A stretch of DNA of 64,000 nucleotides from Methylobacterium cerastii. GTDB lineage: Bacteria; Pseudomonadota; Alphaproteobacteria; Rhizobiales; Beijerinckiaceae. Positions 1 through 8,678 of this stretch are shown piece after piece; within the stretch, counting starts at the first letter, position 1; the number at the start of each line of letters is the position of its first letter. The notes under the pieces were generated by a model. That model was not told the DNA's origin. It made no database searches and saw only the letters and a list, made by a program, of their open reading frames with translations. The stretch is taken from the NCBI RefSeq assembly GCF_022179125.1, contig NZ_BPQG01000034.1:1-64000 (forward strand), written 5' to 3'. The position numbers were made by a program, and so were the translations under genes.

Positions 1-254
1 GCGTTCAGGAGTGCCGTACCGAGGGGGGTGCCCTCGGCGAGGCAGCCGAACATCAGGCACAGGATCGACAGGCCGACGAGCCATTCGAAATCAAGGCAGA
101 GCACCTGTTCGAGGCCGCGGGGCTGGCCGGCGACGTCGAAGGCGCAGAACCACTTCACGTGGGCGCTGGCCTCGCTGCTGGCCAGAACGATCGCCGGGAG
201 GGCCATGGCGCCGGCAAGAAACGGAGAAGAACAGCGCCACTCGGAAAACCGCAT
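1..254 (-). CDS. Membrane protein with HVKWF motif after its signal peptide (3' end outside window)
   Basis: The gene starts at ATG 254 and runs off the left edge after 84 codons, so only the N-terminus is visible. Residues 1-31 look like a signal peptide ending ASSEASA. The predicted mature chain begins AHVKWFCAFD, and a hydrophobic segment (LVGLSILCLMFGCLAE) follows about 35 residues later. Export followed at once by HVKWF and then membrane spans is a pattern I associate with uncharacterised DoxX-like or DUF membrane proteins of Proteobacteria. No function can be assigned. The upstream in-frame sequence has no better ATG, and this start gives a clean signal peptide. Confidence 0.6.
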   Translation of the reverse strand, partial: MRFSEWRCSSPFLAGAMALPAIVLASSEASAHVKWFCAFDVAGQPRGLEQVLCLDFEWLVGLSILCLMFGCLAEGTPLGTALLN

Positions 255-554
255 CGAAGCCTCGCACCGACCCGCCAGAACAGTCCCCACGCCTGCATTT
301 AGGACTAAGCCGATCGACTTCGCCAAGGGTTTGTTAACATCCATGTCGAAAAGGTTAACGCTGTGGGAAGCGTGTAGAACTGGCTGTACGCGATCTCAGT
401 CGAGACGGCTCGCCCCGGCAACGCGGCATTCAGCATGGGCCGTGATTCCGCCGGGCGCCCCCGCCCCGGCAAGACTTCGCTCAGTGTTCGCCGGTCATCG
501 TGCCCGGGCCGGATGACCACGTCGCCGGCCGGACCCAGCGCGAGGACGCGACGG
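255..554. other. Intergenic region with two GTTAAC sites
   Basis: This 300-base gap lies between the divergent membrane-protein gene and the tiny gene at 555. It is less GC-rich around 300-380. It contains two copies of GTTAAC at 333-338 and 354-359, 21 bases apart (about two helical turns), just upstream of the minus-strand start at 254. That arrangement could be an operator, but no known family is recognised. No convincing ORF was seen. Confidence 0.35.
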
Positions 555-716
555 ATGATCGGTTTGACAAGTGTGGTCAGTCTCGGGGCCGGGATCGGTC
601 TCGCCGCGTTCGCGCCCCGGGCGGGCCTGCGCGCCCACGCCTTCGAGTCCTGCGGCGGCCTGCTGCTGGTGGCCGGCCTCGCGCTGCTCGGCTCGGGGCT
701 ACCACTGTTCCGCTAG
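555..716 (+). CDS. Small hydrophobic membrane protein (53 aa)
   Basis: ATG 555 is preceded by GAGGA with an 8-base spacer, a good ribosome binding site, and was chosen over upstream starts that give a basic, low-complexity N-terminus. The product is almost entirely hydrophobic: one segment near residues 3-20 (TSVVSLGAGIGLAAFAP) and another near residues 32-50 (GGLLLVAGLALLGSGLPLF). It therefore looks like a two-span membrane miniprotein. The family is not recognised. The stop codon TAG lies inside the 5' arm of the palindrome at 714-755, which may end its transcript. Confidence 0.5.
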   Translation: MIGLTSVVSLGAGIGLAAFAPRAGLRAHAFESCGGLLLVAGLALLGSGLPLFR

Positions 717-755
717 AGCATTTTCCGTGATCTCTGGATCACAGAAAATGCTCTA
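714..755. repeat. Large near-perfect palindrome overlapping a stop codon
   Basis: Arms of 19 bases (714-732 and 737-755) differ at one position and enclose the loop TCTG. The outer part reads TAGAGCATTTTC on one side and GAAAATGCTCTA on the other. The element overlaps the stop of the 53-aa gene. The GCATTTTC/GAAAATGC arms recur just downstream, so this belongs to a dispersed repeat family rather than being only a terminator, although it could also stop transcription. Confidence 0.75.
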
Positions 756-770
756 ACCTGCTGTGTGGTC

Positions 771-865
771 GCATTTTCTTCACGCGAGCCGGCATCCACC
801 TCGCTTGAAAATGCTTTAGCGCGGGGCGTCGTGCGAACCGTCATCCATCCCGCTTGAAGATGCTC
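771..865. repeat. Degenerate tandem copies of a GCATTTTC...GAAAATGC element
   Basis: A unit with arms GCATTTTC (771-778) and GAAAATGC (807-814) encloses the core ACGCGAGCCGGCATCCACC. A second, shorter relative follows (about 836-865) with CGAACCGTCATCCATCCCGC and a degenerate GAAGATGC arm. A related copy lies at about 56086-56123, next to another genomic junction. Confidence 0.6.
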
Positions 866-1020
866 AGCGCCGTCGTGGACGACGCGCTGCGTCAACGCCC
901 GGTTCGAGAAAGACTTATACCGAGTCTCAAGGGTAGGAACCCATGAGGTCCGGCGGATTGCCGCCGCCCCGCAGTCGCGGGGGCCAGACCTCGATGAGTC
1001 GGGCTCATCGAGGTCTGGTA

Positions 1021-2064
1021 TTACGGCCGCGGTGCGGCCTCGGTCAGATCCGCCAGGGCGGGTCCGGTCCCGGGCTCGGAGTTCAGCGTGCGCAGGAAAG
1101 CCAGCAGGTCGGCCTTCTCGTCCGCGCTCAGGTTGAGCGGGCGGATCTCCGGCGAGCGGCTCGGCCGGTCGATGCCGCCCCGGTCGTAGAGGTCGATCAC
1201 CGCCTCCAGCGCCGCGATCGACCCGTCGTGCATGTAGGCGCCGCGGCCCGCGACCTCGCGCAGGCCCGGGGTCTTGAAGGCGTAGCGCAGGACCTGCGAG
1301 TTCGTGACGAAGCGCCCGCGGCCGAGGTCGGCGCCGACGGCCGTGCCGATGTCGTGGAAGGAGCCGTCGGTGAAGGCCCAGCCGCCGTGGCAGGCGGCGC
1401 AGTTCGCCCGGCCGTTGAACAGGTCGAAGCCGCGCTTGGCCGCGACCGGGATCGCCGCCTCGTCGCCGGCGATCCAACGGTCGAACGGGCTGGCGCCGGA
1501 CACGATGAGGCGCTGGAAGGTGGCGAGCGCCGCCTCGATCCGCGCCTTGGTCACGCCCGGGTCGGCATAGGCCTCCTTGAAGGCGGCGACGTAGGCGGCA
1601 TCCGCCGAGAGGCGGGCCACGGCGTCCTCGACCGGCAAGCCCATGTTGCCGGGGGCGCTGATCGGCACGAACGCGACGCTTTCCAGATCGCGGAACTTGC
1701 CGTCCCAGCCGAGCCGGCCCTCCTGCCAGGCGAGGTTGAGCAGGGTCGGGGTGCGCAGGTCCGTGTCGGAATCGGCGCGGGTCGGCGCGCGCCGGCGCCC
1801 GTCCGCCCAGGCGAGGTCGGGCAGGTGGCAGGTCACGCAGGCGCGGTCGCGGTCGGCCGAGAGGATCGGGTCGAAGAACAGTTTTCGGCCGAGAACGGCC
1901 TTGGCCCGGCTGTAGGGGTTTTCGTCGGGGAACGGGATCGTCGCCGGAGCGGCATAGGTCGCGCGCCAGGCGGCGCGCTGCGCCACCCCTGAATCGGTCG
2001 CCGACCCGGTGACCGCGCCGAGCATCGCAATTGCGGTGACTCCACCGCCGAGCTTCCATCGCAT
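1021..2064 (-). CDS. Di-haem cytochrome c peroxidase family protein
   Basis: This 347-aa exported protein has two c-type haem sites, CVTCH (residues 76-80) and CAACH (222-226), spaced as in bacterial di-haem peroxidases and MauG-like proteins. Such enzymes reduce peroxide or modify partner proteins in the periplasm using electrons from small cytochromes. An N-terminal signal region (about residues 1-22) precedes the mature part. ATG 2064 has AGGAG seven bases upstream; the open frame continues further upstream only into non-coding sequence. It is transcribed in the same direction as ecfG, 167 bases downstream of it. Peroxidase versus MauG-type function cannot be separated here. Confidence 0.88.
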   Translation of the reverse strand: MRWKLGGGVTAIAMLGAVTGSATDSGVAQRAAWRATYAAPATIPFPDENPYSRAKAVLGRKLFFDPILSADRDRACVTCHLPDLAWADGRRRAPTRADSDTDLRTPTLLNLAWQEGRLGWDGKFRDLESVAFVPISAPGNMGLPVEDAVARLSADAAYVAAFKEAYADPGVTKARIEAALATFQRLIVSGASPFDRWIAGDEAAIPVAAKRGFDLFNGRANCAACHGGWAFTDGSFHDIGTAVGADLGRGRFVTNSQVLRYAFKTPGLREVAGRGAYMHDGSIAALEAVIDLYDRGGIDRPSRSPEIRPLNLSADEKADLLAFLRTLNSEPGTGPALADLTEAAPRP

Positions 2065-2231
2065 CCCTGAGCTCCTAGGGAGCGTACCTACGACGCGAAA
2101 TCTTGCTGATCCGTGAAGGTTTCGTTCCGATTTCACGCCGTCACGGTCACATGACGCCGGAAAAGCCAGCCCAGGACAATAAACCTCAGCAACGACTTGG
2201 CAACCTGGTGCTCGAAACCCTGACGATGCTT

Positions 2232-2807
2232 TCAGCCGGCCTGGAGCGCGGCGCGGGTATGGGCGTCGGCGCCGACGTCGCCGGCGCCGTCCATGCCGAG
2301 GGTTTCGATCAGCCGTCCCCGTGCGCGGCTGACCCGGCTCTTGATCGTGCCGACGGCGACGCCGCAGATTTCGGCGGCCTCCTCGTAGGTGAAGCTCTGG
2401 GCGCCCACGAGCACCAGCGCCTCCCGCTGGGCGAGGGGCAGCAGGTTCAACGCGCTCTGGAACGCCCGCATCTCCACGCGGACCTCCTGCTCGGGCAGGC
2501 TCGTCAGCCGCCCGGCATGGCTGCCGTCGGCATCCTCGACCTCGCGCTTGCGCTTGCGCTGCTCGGAATAGAACAGGTTGCGCAGGATCGTGAACAGCCA
2601 AGCGGTCAGGTTGGTCCCGCGGCGGAAGCTCTCGGCCTTGGTCCAGGCGCGCATCAGCGTGTCCTGCACGAGGTCGTCGGTGCGGTCGAAATCGTAGGTC
2701 AACGAGAACGCGAAGGCGCGCAGCGCGGGAATCGCGCCGAGCAGGAGGTCGCGCATCTCGGAATCGGCGCCGGCGGGCGTTCCGACGGGGGCACAGGCCT
2801 GGATCAT
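2232..2807 (-). CDS. ecfG: EcfG-type ECF sigma factor (general stress response)
   Basis: The 191-aa product has a sigma region 2 (DRTDDLVQDTLMRAW, about residues 41-55, and LTAWLFTILRN, about 67-77) and a sigma region 4 helix-turn-helix (YEEAAEICGVAVGTIKSRVS, about 140-159). This is the two-domain layout of ECF sigma factors. Its start overlaps the stop of the NepR gene by four bases (ATGA). In alphaproteobacteria EcfG is held inactive by NepR and released when phosphorylated PhyR binds NepR; it then directs transcription of general stress genes. No phyR is visible in the window. Pairing with NepR makes the EcfG assignment stronger than sequence alone. Confidence 0.9.
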   Translation of the reverse strand: MIQACAPVGTPAGADSEMRDLLLGAIPALRAFAFSLTYDFDRTDDLVQDTLMRAWTKAESFRRGTNLTAWLFTILRNLFYSEQRKRKREVEDADGSHAGRLTSLPEQEVRVEMRAFQSALNLLPLAQREALVLVGAQSFTYEEAAEICGVAVGTIKSRVSRARGRLIETLGMDGAGDVGADAHTRAALQAG

Positions 2808-3049
2808 CGCGCCGACTCCTTTTCCGACCGAGCCGCCAACTCCGCGACGAGCGCCTCGAACCGCTCGGGGATCGGCTGGGCGAGCAGGCCCGCGTAGAGC
2901 ACCCGCAGGCTGCGCCCGATCCGCCGCCGGGTCTCGGCGTCGAGCCGGCCATCGCCGCGCGGCCGCCGTTCGGACGCCCGAACCACGACGACCTCGGGCG
3001 GGCGCACGATCGTCCTGTCGGCACCGCGTTCGTCGGGGATGTCCTGCAT
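2804..3049 (-). CDS. nepR: NepR-type anti-sigma factor
   Basis: This 81-aa protein contains the NepR core: RRRIGRSLRVLYAGLLAQPI followed by PERFEALVAEL, a two-helix segment known in the family to bind EcfG and, alternatively, the sigma-like domain of PhyR. ATG 3049 was chosen because GAGGA lies nine bases upstream; a TTG 18 bases further upstream lacks a ribosome site. The gene overlaps ecfG by four bases, so the two are probably translated as a coupled pair. The disordered, charged N-terminal third is typical of NepR. Confidence 0.85.
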   Translation of the reverse strand: MQDIPDERGADRTIVRPPEVVVVRASERRPRGDGRLDAETRRRIGRSLRVLYAGLLAQPIPERFEALVAELAARSEKESAR

Positions 3050-3662
3050 CGTCGGCCGTCCTCGCAAAGCGGGGCGACGCCTCGCGACCCCACCGCCCGC
3101 GGACGACCGGAAACGGCCCTCAGGCCACCGGTTCTCCGCGGACGCAGGGTCCGTCGCCGTCGCTACGGGTGCTAGGGCCGGACGGTTTAATCAAGTCTGA
3201 AAACGGCATTCACCTAGAATTCATCGCCATAGATCTCGATACCATCTTATGGTCAAGCTGATGACTTTGTCAATCTGTATGATATCCTCGATCTGGATAC
3301 ATCTTGTTACATTCGAATGTTCGAAACCTGACGGTTTGAACTATGTGGGGATGGGATGGCTCTTCCCTCCCCTTCAGCGGAGGAGCGCGATCACGGCTTC
3401 GCTCCACGCTGTTATTACGGGGATGCGCAGTAGAGCTTGGAATCTGGAACCGTAGCTTGCGCTTCAGTGGGTACCGTGAGTGGTCCTGGATCCCTGTATC
3501 TTGAGGTGGCTGCTGTAGAGGAGCGGAGCAGGCGCAGCTCGGTGGATCCCCGATCTGCTGCATGATCGCAGTCCGGCGCGGCCGCGCCTGCTCGATAGCC
3601 CTCGATCGAACAGGCTTGGGCCCCGCCCGGCTGGCGGCGAGCCTGCATGCCGGACCGGTCCC
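3050..3662. other. Long intergenic region with an AT-richer central part
   Basis: This 613-base stretch carries the nepR-ecfG promoter region on its left. From about 3185 to 3460 the base composition drops well below the surrounding GC level, and several short ORFs there have no recognisable product. It ends at the IS110-type transposase remnant and probably includes decayed flanks of that element. No terminal inverted repeats or intact gene were seen. Confidence 0.4.
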
Positions 3663-4320
3663 ATGGCTGAAGTGCTGGACGCCGGGCTGATCGCCCGCTT
3701 TGTTCGGGCCATGCTCGATGCGATCCGCCCGCTGCCCGACGCCGCCGCCCGTGCGCTCAAGCGCTGTCCACCCGGCGCCAGCAGCTGGTGGCCATGCGCG
3801 GGGTCGAAAACACCCGCCTGAAGCAGGCGCGCGAACCGGCCGTGATCGCAAGCCATCGCGCCTGCATCGCGGACCTCGATTGGGGCCTACGCGGCCATCG
3901 AGGCGGAGCTGGACGCCCGCAATCCAGGTCGATGCCGAGTGCGTGGTCGCGCATCGCCTGCTGCGCTCGATCCCGGGCGTCGGCGCGCGCGTGGCGGCCG
4001 TGCCGATCTACGACCTAGCCGAGCTCAGACAGCGCGACCGCAAGAGCATCGTCAGCCTAGCGGGCTTGGCCCCGCATGTCAGCCAATCCAGCCACGCTCC
4101 GCCCCGCGACCATGATCGGCGGCAGCCGGTTCTGCGTGCGCGGCGCTGTACATGAGCGCCCTCGTGGCGGCGCGCCACGACCCGGCCTTCACGACCGCCG
4201 ACCGAGCCCTGTGCGATCAGACCAAGCCGGCCAAGCTGGACCTGCGCGCCGTCGCACGCCGCATCATCGTCACCGCCAACGCTCACTCGCGCGATTCCTA
4301 CACCAGCACAACAAACTGGG
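3663..4320 (+). pseudogene. Frameshifted remnant of an IS110-family transposase
   Basis: Reading across three frames gives the C-terminal part of an IS110/IS1111-type transposase: AEVLDAGLIARFVRAMLDAI (from 3666), then RRQQLVAMRGVENTRLKQAR (about 3769-3828), then LLRSIPGVGARVAAVPIYDL with SIVSLAGLAPHVSQS (about 3960-4095), then MIGGSRFCVRGA and LVAARHD...AVARRIIVTANA (about 4112-4280). The helix-hairpin-helix PGVG and the SLAGLAP segment are family hallmarks. At least three or four frameshifts interrupt it, and the N-terminal DEDD catalytic domain is missing, so it cannot be active. The nucleotide record suggests an old insertion next to the stress-sigma locus. Confidence 0.8.
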
Positions 4321-4461
4321 GTGATGACGGTGAGGATGTGAAAGCCAAAACAAGACGCGCATGAAGCGGATCGCTCTGAGGGCGAGCCAAGATGGCGCTT
4401 CGCATTCCCCGGCGCGTTCGAAAATCCCGGTCGGCTCGCACGAGCACGAGGGTCTCGATAC

Positions 4462-4494
4462 GAAAAAGGCCGGCGCCCTCACGGGAACCGGCCT
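4462..4494 (-). terminator. Rho-independent terminator
   Basis: The arms AGGCCGG (4467-4473) and CCGGCCT (4488-4494) enclose a 14-base loop. On the minus strand the stem is followed by a run of T (AAAAA at 4463-4467 on the plus strand). It lies 26 bases past the stop of the small secreted protein gene, in the right orientation to end that transcript. Confidence 0.8.
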
Positions 4495-4519
4495 CTCGAT
4501 CCGCGAACGAACCGGTGCG

Positions 4520-4819
4520 TCAGCGGGCGGGGCCGCCCGCGGTTCCGCCGGCGTTCGGGGCCATCTTGTTGGTCTGATCGACGTTGCCACCCTTGGCCGA
4601 GTCGGCGCCGGGCGCCATGCCCATCTCTTCGGCCGGGCGGGTGACGGTGCTGCCGGTGGTCGCCGCGCCGTCGGCACCCGGCGCCACGTCGCGGGGGCCG
4701 CCGGTGGTCTGGCCCGCCTGCGGGACCGCGCGCGAAGGCTGGCCGACGTTGCCGGCATCCTGGGCGAGGGCGGGGGCGGCGACGAGGGCGCCGATCACGG
4801 CGAGGGCTGCGAGGCGCAT
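4520..4819 (-). CDS. Small secreted Gly/Ala-rich protein of unknown function
   Basis: The 99-aa product begins with a clear signal peptide (MRLAALAVIGALVAAPALAQ, residues 1-20). The remainder is low in hydrophobicity and rich in Gly, Ala, Thr and Pro, with a repeated pattern around APGAD (residues 47-51 and 72-76). No cysteine or catalytic motif is present. It has its own terminator downstream and lies 81 bases after accC on the same strand. It looks like a periplasmic or secreted, probably disordered protein; the family is not recognised. Confidence 0.65.
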   Translation of the reverse strand: MRLAALAVIGALVAAPALAQDAGNVGQPSRAVPQAGQTTGGPRDVAPGADGAATTGSTVTRPAEEMGMAPGADSAKGGNVDQTNKMAPNAGGTAGGPAR

Positions 4820-4900
4820 GAGAATTCGTTCCGGTTGCGTGCGATGGGATCGAGCAACGGATGGTGGACGCTTCGGTTCCGGTCTCGCTTCGTCGCCTGC

Positions 4901-6253
4901 TCAGGCGTCGAGGCCGCCGGCTTCCAGGAATTGCTCCAGCCAGTGAATGTCGTAGGCGCCGTTCTGGACGTCGGCGTTGCGCACGAGGGTGCGGAATAGC
5001 GGCAGCGTGGTGTCGACGCCGTCGATGACGAACTCGTCCAGCGCCCGGCGCAGGCGCATCAGGCACTCGTTGCGGGTGCGGCCGTGGACGATGAGCTTGC
5101 CGATCAGCGAGTCGTAGTTCGGCGGCACGCGGTAGCCCTGGAAGGCGGCCGAGTCGACGCGGACGCCGAGGCCGCCGGGCGGGTGGTAGTAGGTGATCAG
5201 GCCGGGCGAGGGCCGGAAGGTCGCCGGATGCTCGGCGTTGATCCGGCACTCGATGGCGTGGCCCTCGACCCGGATGTCGTCCTGCGTCACCGACAGGGCG
5301 CCGCCGGCCGCGACCCGGATCTGCTCGATCACGAGGTCGATACCGGTGATCATCTCGGTGACCGGGTGCTCGACCTGGATGCGCGTGTTCATCTCGATGA
5401 AGTAGAACCGCCCGTCTTCATAAAGGAACTCGACGGTGCCGGCGCCGAGGTAGCCGAGCTTGCGCATCGCGTCGGCGCAGATCTCGCCGATCTCGCCCCG
5501 CATCTCGGCATTGAGCGCGGGCGAGCCGCCCTCCTCCCAGACCTTCTGGTGGCGACGCTGCAGCGAGCAGTCGCGCTCGGCCAGATGCACCGCGCCGCCA
5601 CGGCCGTCGCCGAGCACCTGCACCTCGATGTGGCGCGGCTTGGTGAGGTACTTCTCCAGGTAGACCGCGTCGTCGCCGAAGGCCGCCTTGGCCTCGGAGC
5701 GGGCCATGCCCAGCGCCTGCTCCAGCTCGCCTTCCGAGCGCGCCACCTTCATGCCGCGCCCGCCGCCGCCGGCCGCCGCCTTGACCAGCACCGGGTAGCC
5801 GATCTCGGCGGCGACCCGCTTGGCCTCCACCGGGTCCTCGATGCCGCCGTCGGAGCCGGGCACGCAGGGAATGCCGAGCTTGAGCGCGGTGCGCTTGGCT
5901 TCGATCTTGTCGCCCATGATCCGGATGTGCTCGGCCTTCGGGCCGATGAAGCCGATCTCGTGATGGGCCAGCACCTCGGCGAAGCGCGCATTCTCTGAGA
6001 GGAAGCCGTAGCCGGGATGGACCGCGTCGGCACCGGTGATCTCGCAAGCCGCGATGATCGAGGGGATGTTGAGGTAGCTGTCGCGGGCGGCGGGCGGGCC
6101 GATGCAGACGCTCTCGTCGGCCAGCCGCACGTGCATCGCGTCGGCGTCGGCGGTCGAGTGCACCGCCACGGTCTTGATGCCGAGCTCCTTCGACGCCCGG
6201 AGGATGCGAAGCGCGATCTCGCCGCGGTTGGCGATCAGGATCTTGTCGAACAT
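4901..6253 (-). CDS. accC: Acetyl-CoA carboxylase, biotin carboxylase subunit
   Basis: The 450-aa protein is full length for AccC. It opens with [20 protein letters not shown] and has the ATP-grasp glycine-rich loop ([14 protein letters not shown], about residues 159-172), the [12 protein letters not shown] segment and the catalytic [16 protein letters not shown] region (about 287-302). It carboxylates biotin on AccB using ATP and bicarbonate, the first half-reaction toward malonyl-CoA for fatty acid synthesis, in the cytoplasm. It follows accB by 113 bases in the same direction. In many related genomes aat follows accC; here aat is about 42 kb away. Confidence 0.97.
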   Translation of the reverse strand: MFDKILIANRGEIALRILRASKELGIKTVAVHSTADADAMHVRLADESVCIGPPAARDSYLNIPSIIAACEITGADAVHPGYGFLSENARFAEVLAHHEIGFIGPKAEHIRIMGDKIEAKRTALKLGIPCVPGSDGGIEDPVEAKRVAAEIGYPVLVKAAAGGGGRGMKVARSEGELEQALGMARSEAKAAFGDDAVYLEKYLTKPRHIEVQVLGDGRGGAVHLAERDCSLQRRHQKVWEEGGSPALNAEMRGEIGEICADAMRKLGYLGAGTVEFLYEDGRFYFIEMNTRIQVEHPVTEMITGIDLVIEQIRVAAGGALSVTQDDIRVEGHAIECRINAEHPATFRPSPGLITYYHPPGGLGVRVDSAAFQGYRVPPNYDSLIGKLIVHGRTRNECLMRLRRALDEFVIDGVDTTLPLFRTLVRNADVQNGAYDIHWLEQFLEAGGLDA

Positions 6254-6366
6254 GGCAGGGGCGTTTTCCAGCGAAGTGTGCGCGGTTCGCGTGACGAGAG
6301 CGGGGCCTTCGCCGACGGCGGCGCGGATGGCGGGCTGACGAACGCCCTCGGCTCCTCCGCGCTCGG

Positions 6367-6834
6367 CTACTCGATGACGAGGAGGGCTTCGCCGTACTCG
6401 ACCGGCTGCCCGTCCTCGACGAAGACCGCGGCCACCGTGCCGGCGCGGGGCGCGACGATCTCGTTGAAGGTCTTCATCGCCTCGATCAGGAGCAGCTTGT
6501 CGCCGACCTCGACCCTGGAGCCGACCTCGACGAAGGCCTTCGCCTCGGGCGAGGGGCGCAGGTACGCGGTGCCGACCATCGGCGAGGGCACGGCGCCGGG
6601 ATGGGTCTTGCCACGCTCGGGCACGGCGCCGGGGCCGGCAGGAAGCGGCTGGGGTGCCGCCGGGAGCGCCATGGCCGCCGGCGCGGCGACCTGGACGTTC
6701 ACCGGCTCGATCCGGCGGACGACGCGGATGCGGAGATCCCCCTTCTCGACCTCGATCTCGGACAAGCCGGTCTCGGTGACGAGGTTGGCGAGCTCGCGGA
6801 CGAGATCGGCATCGATGGGGTCGTGCTTGGACAT
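6367..6834 (-). CDS. accB: Acetyl-CoA carboxylase, biotin carboxyl carrier protein
   Basis: The 155-aa product has a charged N-terminal helix region, a Pro/Ala linker (about residues 50-80) and a biotinyl domain with the acceptor motif EAMK, the lysine being residue 121. The sequence after it (TFNEI) matches the usual AccB pattern. It carries carboxybiotin from AccC to the carboxyltransferase. The gene is upstream of accC and downstream of the DsbA-like gene on the same strand, suggesting an operon. Confidence 0.96.
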   Translation of the reverse strand: MSKHDPIDADLVRELANLVTETGLSEIEVEKGDLRIRVVRRIEPVNVQVAAPAAMALPAAPQPLPAGPGAVPERGKTHPGAVPSPMVGTAYLRPSPEAKAFVEVGSRVEVGDKLLLIEAMKTFNEIVAPRAGTVAAVFVEDGQPVEYGEALLVIE

Positions 6835-6976
6835 CGGGCCTGTCTTCTGGGGACTGAACCTGGGATGGCGGATGGCGGCCGCGCCTGCGCCGTTCCGCCG
6901 GCGCGGCCGCGGACCCCGATCCCGCGAAGGCGCCGGTCTTAGACGAAGGCGCGCGTTCGCGACACCCCGTCGCGCG

Positions 6977-7780
6977 TCAGCAGGAGGCGTGACCGCACTG
7001 GCGGACGTCGGCGATGGTCTTGCGGATCGGCTCGACGCCGACCGCGCCGGGGATGATCTCGTCGCCGATGATGAAGGCCGGGGTGCCCGAGAGGCCGAGC
7101 TTGTCGCCCAGGCCCCGGTTCTCGGTGAGTGCGGCCTTCACCTCGGGCCCTTGCGCGTCCTTCTGCAGCTTGGCCATGTCGAGGCCCATCGCCTTGGCGA
7201 CGTCGAGGGCCTTGGCGCCGTTCACGCGGCCCTTGGACTCGAGCAGCTTCTGGTGGAACTCGAACAGCTTGTCGCCCTTGAGCTGCTGCTTGGCGGCAAG
7301 CGCGATCTGGCTGGCCTCCTGCGATTCCGGGCCGAGCACCGGGAAGTCCTTGATCACCACCCGCAGCTTCGGGTCGGCCTTGATCAGCGCCTGCACGTCG
7401 CCCAGAGCCTTGCGGCAATAGCCGCAATTGTAGTCGAAGAACTCGATCATCGTGACGTCGCCGGCCGGGTTTCCGGCGACCACGTCGTGCGGGCTGTCGA
7501 GCAGCGCCTTCTGCGATTCCTTGAGGGCCGCGGCCTGGGCGAGGCGCTGGGTCTCGACCTGGCGCTTCTCGCCCTCGGCGATCGCCTCCTGCAGCACGTC
7601 CGGGTTCTTGATCAGGTAGTCCTTGACGATCGCCTCTATGCCGGCGCGCTGCGCGTCGGTGAAGGGCGCGGCCGGCGCGGTCTGCGCCAGCGCCGGGCCC
7701 GCGAGGGCGAGGGGCAGGGCGAGGGGCAGGGACAGCATCGCCGCGAGGCAGGAGGCCGAGAGCAAACGGGGGAGAAGCAT
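6977..7780 (-). CDS. Periplasmic DsbA/ScsC-like thiol-disulfide oxidoreductase
   Basis: The 267-aa product has a signal peptide ending near residue 33 (ALAGPALAQ). A helical segment follows (residues 40-90), as in DsbA-like proteins with an N-terminal extension. The thioredoxin fold has the redox motif CGYC (119-122) and the cis-proline loop [11 protein letters not shown]. Such enzymes oxidise or isomerise disulfides of exported proteins. I chose ATG 7780 because it gives a normal signal peptide; ATG 7825 is an alternative that adds 15 residues. It ends in CGHASC, an extra cysteine pair worth noting. It lies upstream of accB on the same strand. Confidence 0.85.
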   Translation of the reverse strand: MLLPRLLSASCLAAMLSLPLALPLALAGPALAQTAPAAPFTDAQRAGIEAIVKDYLIKNPDVLQEAIAEGEKRQVETQRLAQAAALKESQKALLDSPHDVVAGNPAGDVTMIEFFDYNCGYCRKALGDVQALIKADPKLRVVIKDFPVLGPESQEASQIALAAKQQLKGDKLFEFHQKLLESKGRVNGAKALDVAKAMGLDMAKLQKDAQGPEVKAALTENRGLGDKLGLSGTPAFIIGDEIIPGAVGVEPIRKTIADVRQCGHASC

Positions 7781-7934
7781 ACGTCCTCGCTGGGCGGGCG
7801 CGGCGGGCAGGCCGAGCCGGGGCATGGTCGATCCGGTATCGATCGGGTTAGGCGTTTTCACGGCGGCGGGTCAAATCCCCGGATCGAATCCGGTTTTGCA
7901 CGATGCGTCATTTCTCCTGCGAGGCGTCACGTCG

Positions 7935-8591
7935 ATGATCGATCCCCTCCGGGCCTTCCGGCTCCGCCCGCGCCTGCTCGCGGCCTTCGGCATCATGGCC
8001 GCCTGCGCGCTGCTGGTCCCGGGGCCGGACCTCGTCACGCGCCTGCTCGCAGGCTGGTGCGCCGGGATCGTGGCCTACGCCGTTCTGATCGTCCGCCAAT
8101 CGACCGGGCAGTCCCGTGACGCCCTGCGCCTGCAGGCCTCGCGCCTCGACGACAGCGCGGCCCTGGTCACCGTGTTCACCCTGCTCGCGGCCGCGGCGAG
8201 CTTCGCCGCGGTCGGCGTGTTGGTGCTCGGCGGCAAGGCGAGCGGGGCGGGCAAGGTCTTCGACCTGACGCTCGCCGGCGCGACGGTGCTGTGCACCTGG
8301 TCCTTCGTGCAGCTCGTCTTCTCGGTCCACTACGCCCACGTCTACTACGGCGACGACGCGCCGGGCGAACGCCGCGGCGGCCTCGACTTCCACGGCGACG
8401 AGGACCCGGACTTCTGGGACTTCCTGTACTTCACCGTCACCATCGGCGCGGCGGCGGCGACCTCGGACACCAACATCACCAGCAAGCGCATGCGCCGCAT
8501 CGCGACGGTGCAGACGGTCTACGCCTACCTGTTTAACACCGGCGTGCTGGCCCTCGCCGTGAACATGGCGGCGGGGTTCGTTGGGCATTGA
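7935..8591 (+). CDS. DUF1345 family membrane protein
   Basis: The 218-aa protein has about five predicted membrane segments, including LLAAFGIMAACALLVPG, LLAGWCAGIVAYAVLIV, LVTVFTLLAAAASFAAVG and a C-terminal FNTGVLALAVNMAAGFVG. The conserved stretch HYAHVYYGDD...DFWDFLYFTVTIG (about residues 133-174) is characteristic of DUF1345; the FTVTIG loop faintly resembles an ion-channel pore sequence, but that is not proof of channel function. Start ATG 7935 fits the first membrane segment. It is transcribed away from the dsbA-accBC group. Confidence 0.8.
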   Translation: MIDPLRAFRLRPRLLAAFGIMAACALLVPGPDLVTRLLAGWCAGIVAYAVLIVRQSTGQSRDALRLQASRLDDSAALVTVFTLLAAAASFAAVGVLVLGGKASGAGKVFDLTLAGATVLCTWSFVQLVFSVHYAHVYYGDDAPGERRGGLDFHGDEDPDFWDFLYFTVTIGAAAATSDTNITSKRMRRIATVQTVYAYLFNTGVLALAVNMAAGFVGH

Positions 8592-8678
8592 GGATGTTGG
8601 GCGATCCGGGCGATGCTCCCGAATCGTCGGCGCGCCGTTTCGTCATCGCCGGCCGCATTTGATGGCGCTACAAATATT

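Noticed and set aside
334-358. CtrA-like TTAA pair
   Set aside because: The spacing is 17 bases rather than the seven of a CtrA site.
1021-3093. A very long minus-strand open frame running from the peroxidase gene through the ecfG region
   Set aside because: Beyond ATG 2064 it overlaps ecfG and nepR in another frame, with basic low-complexity sequence. High GC leaves long open frames by chance.
3112-3135. EcfG-type promoter candidate before nepR (AGAAC ... CGTT on the minus strand)
   Set aside because: One mismatch in the -35 element and a 15-base spacer, shorter than the expected spacing, so it is not convincing.
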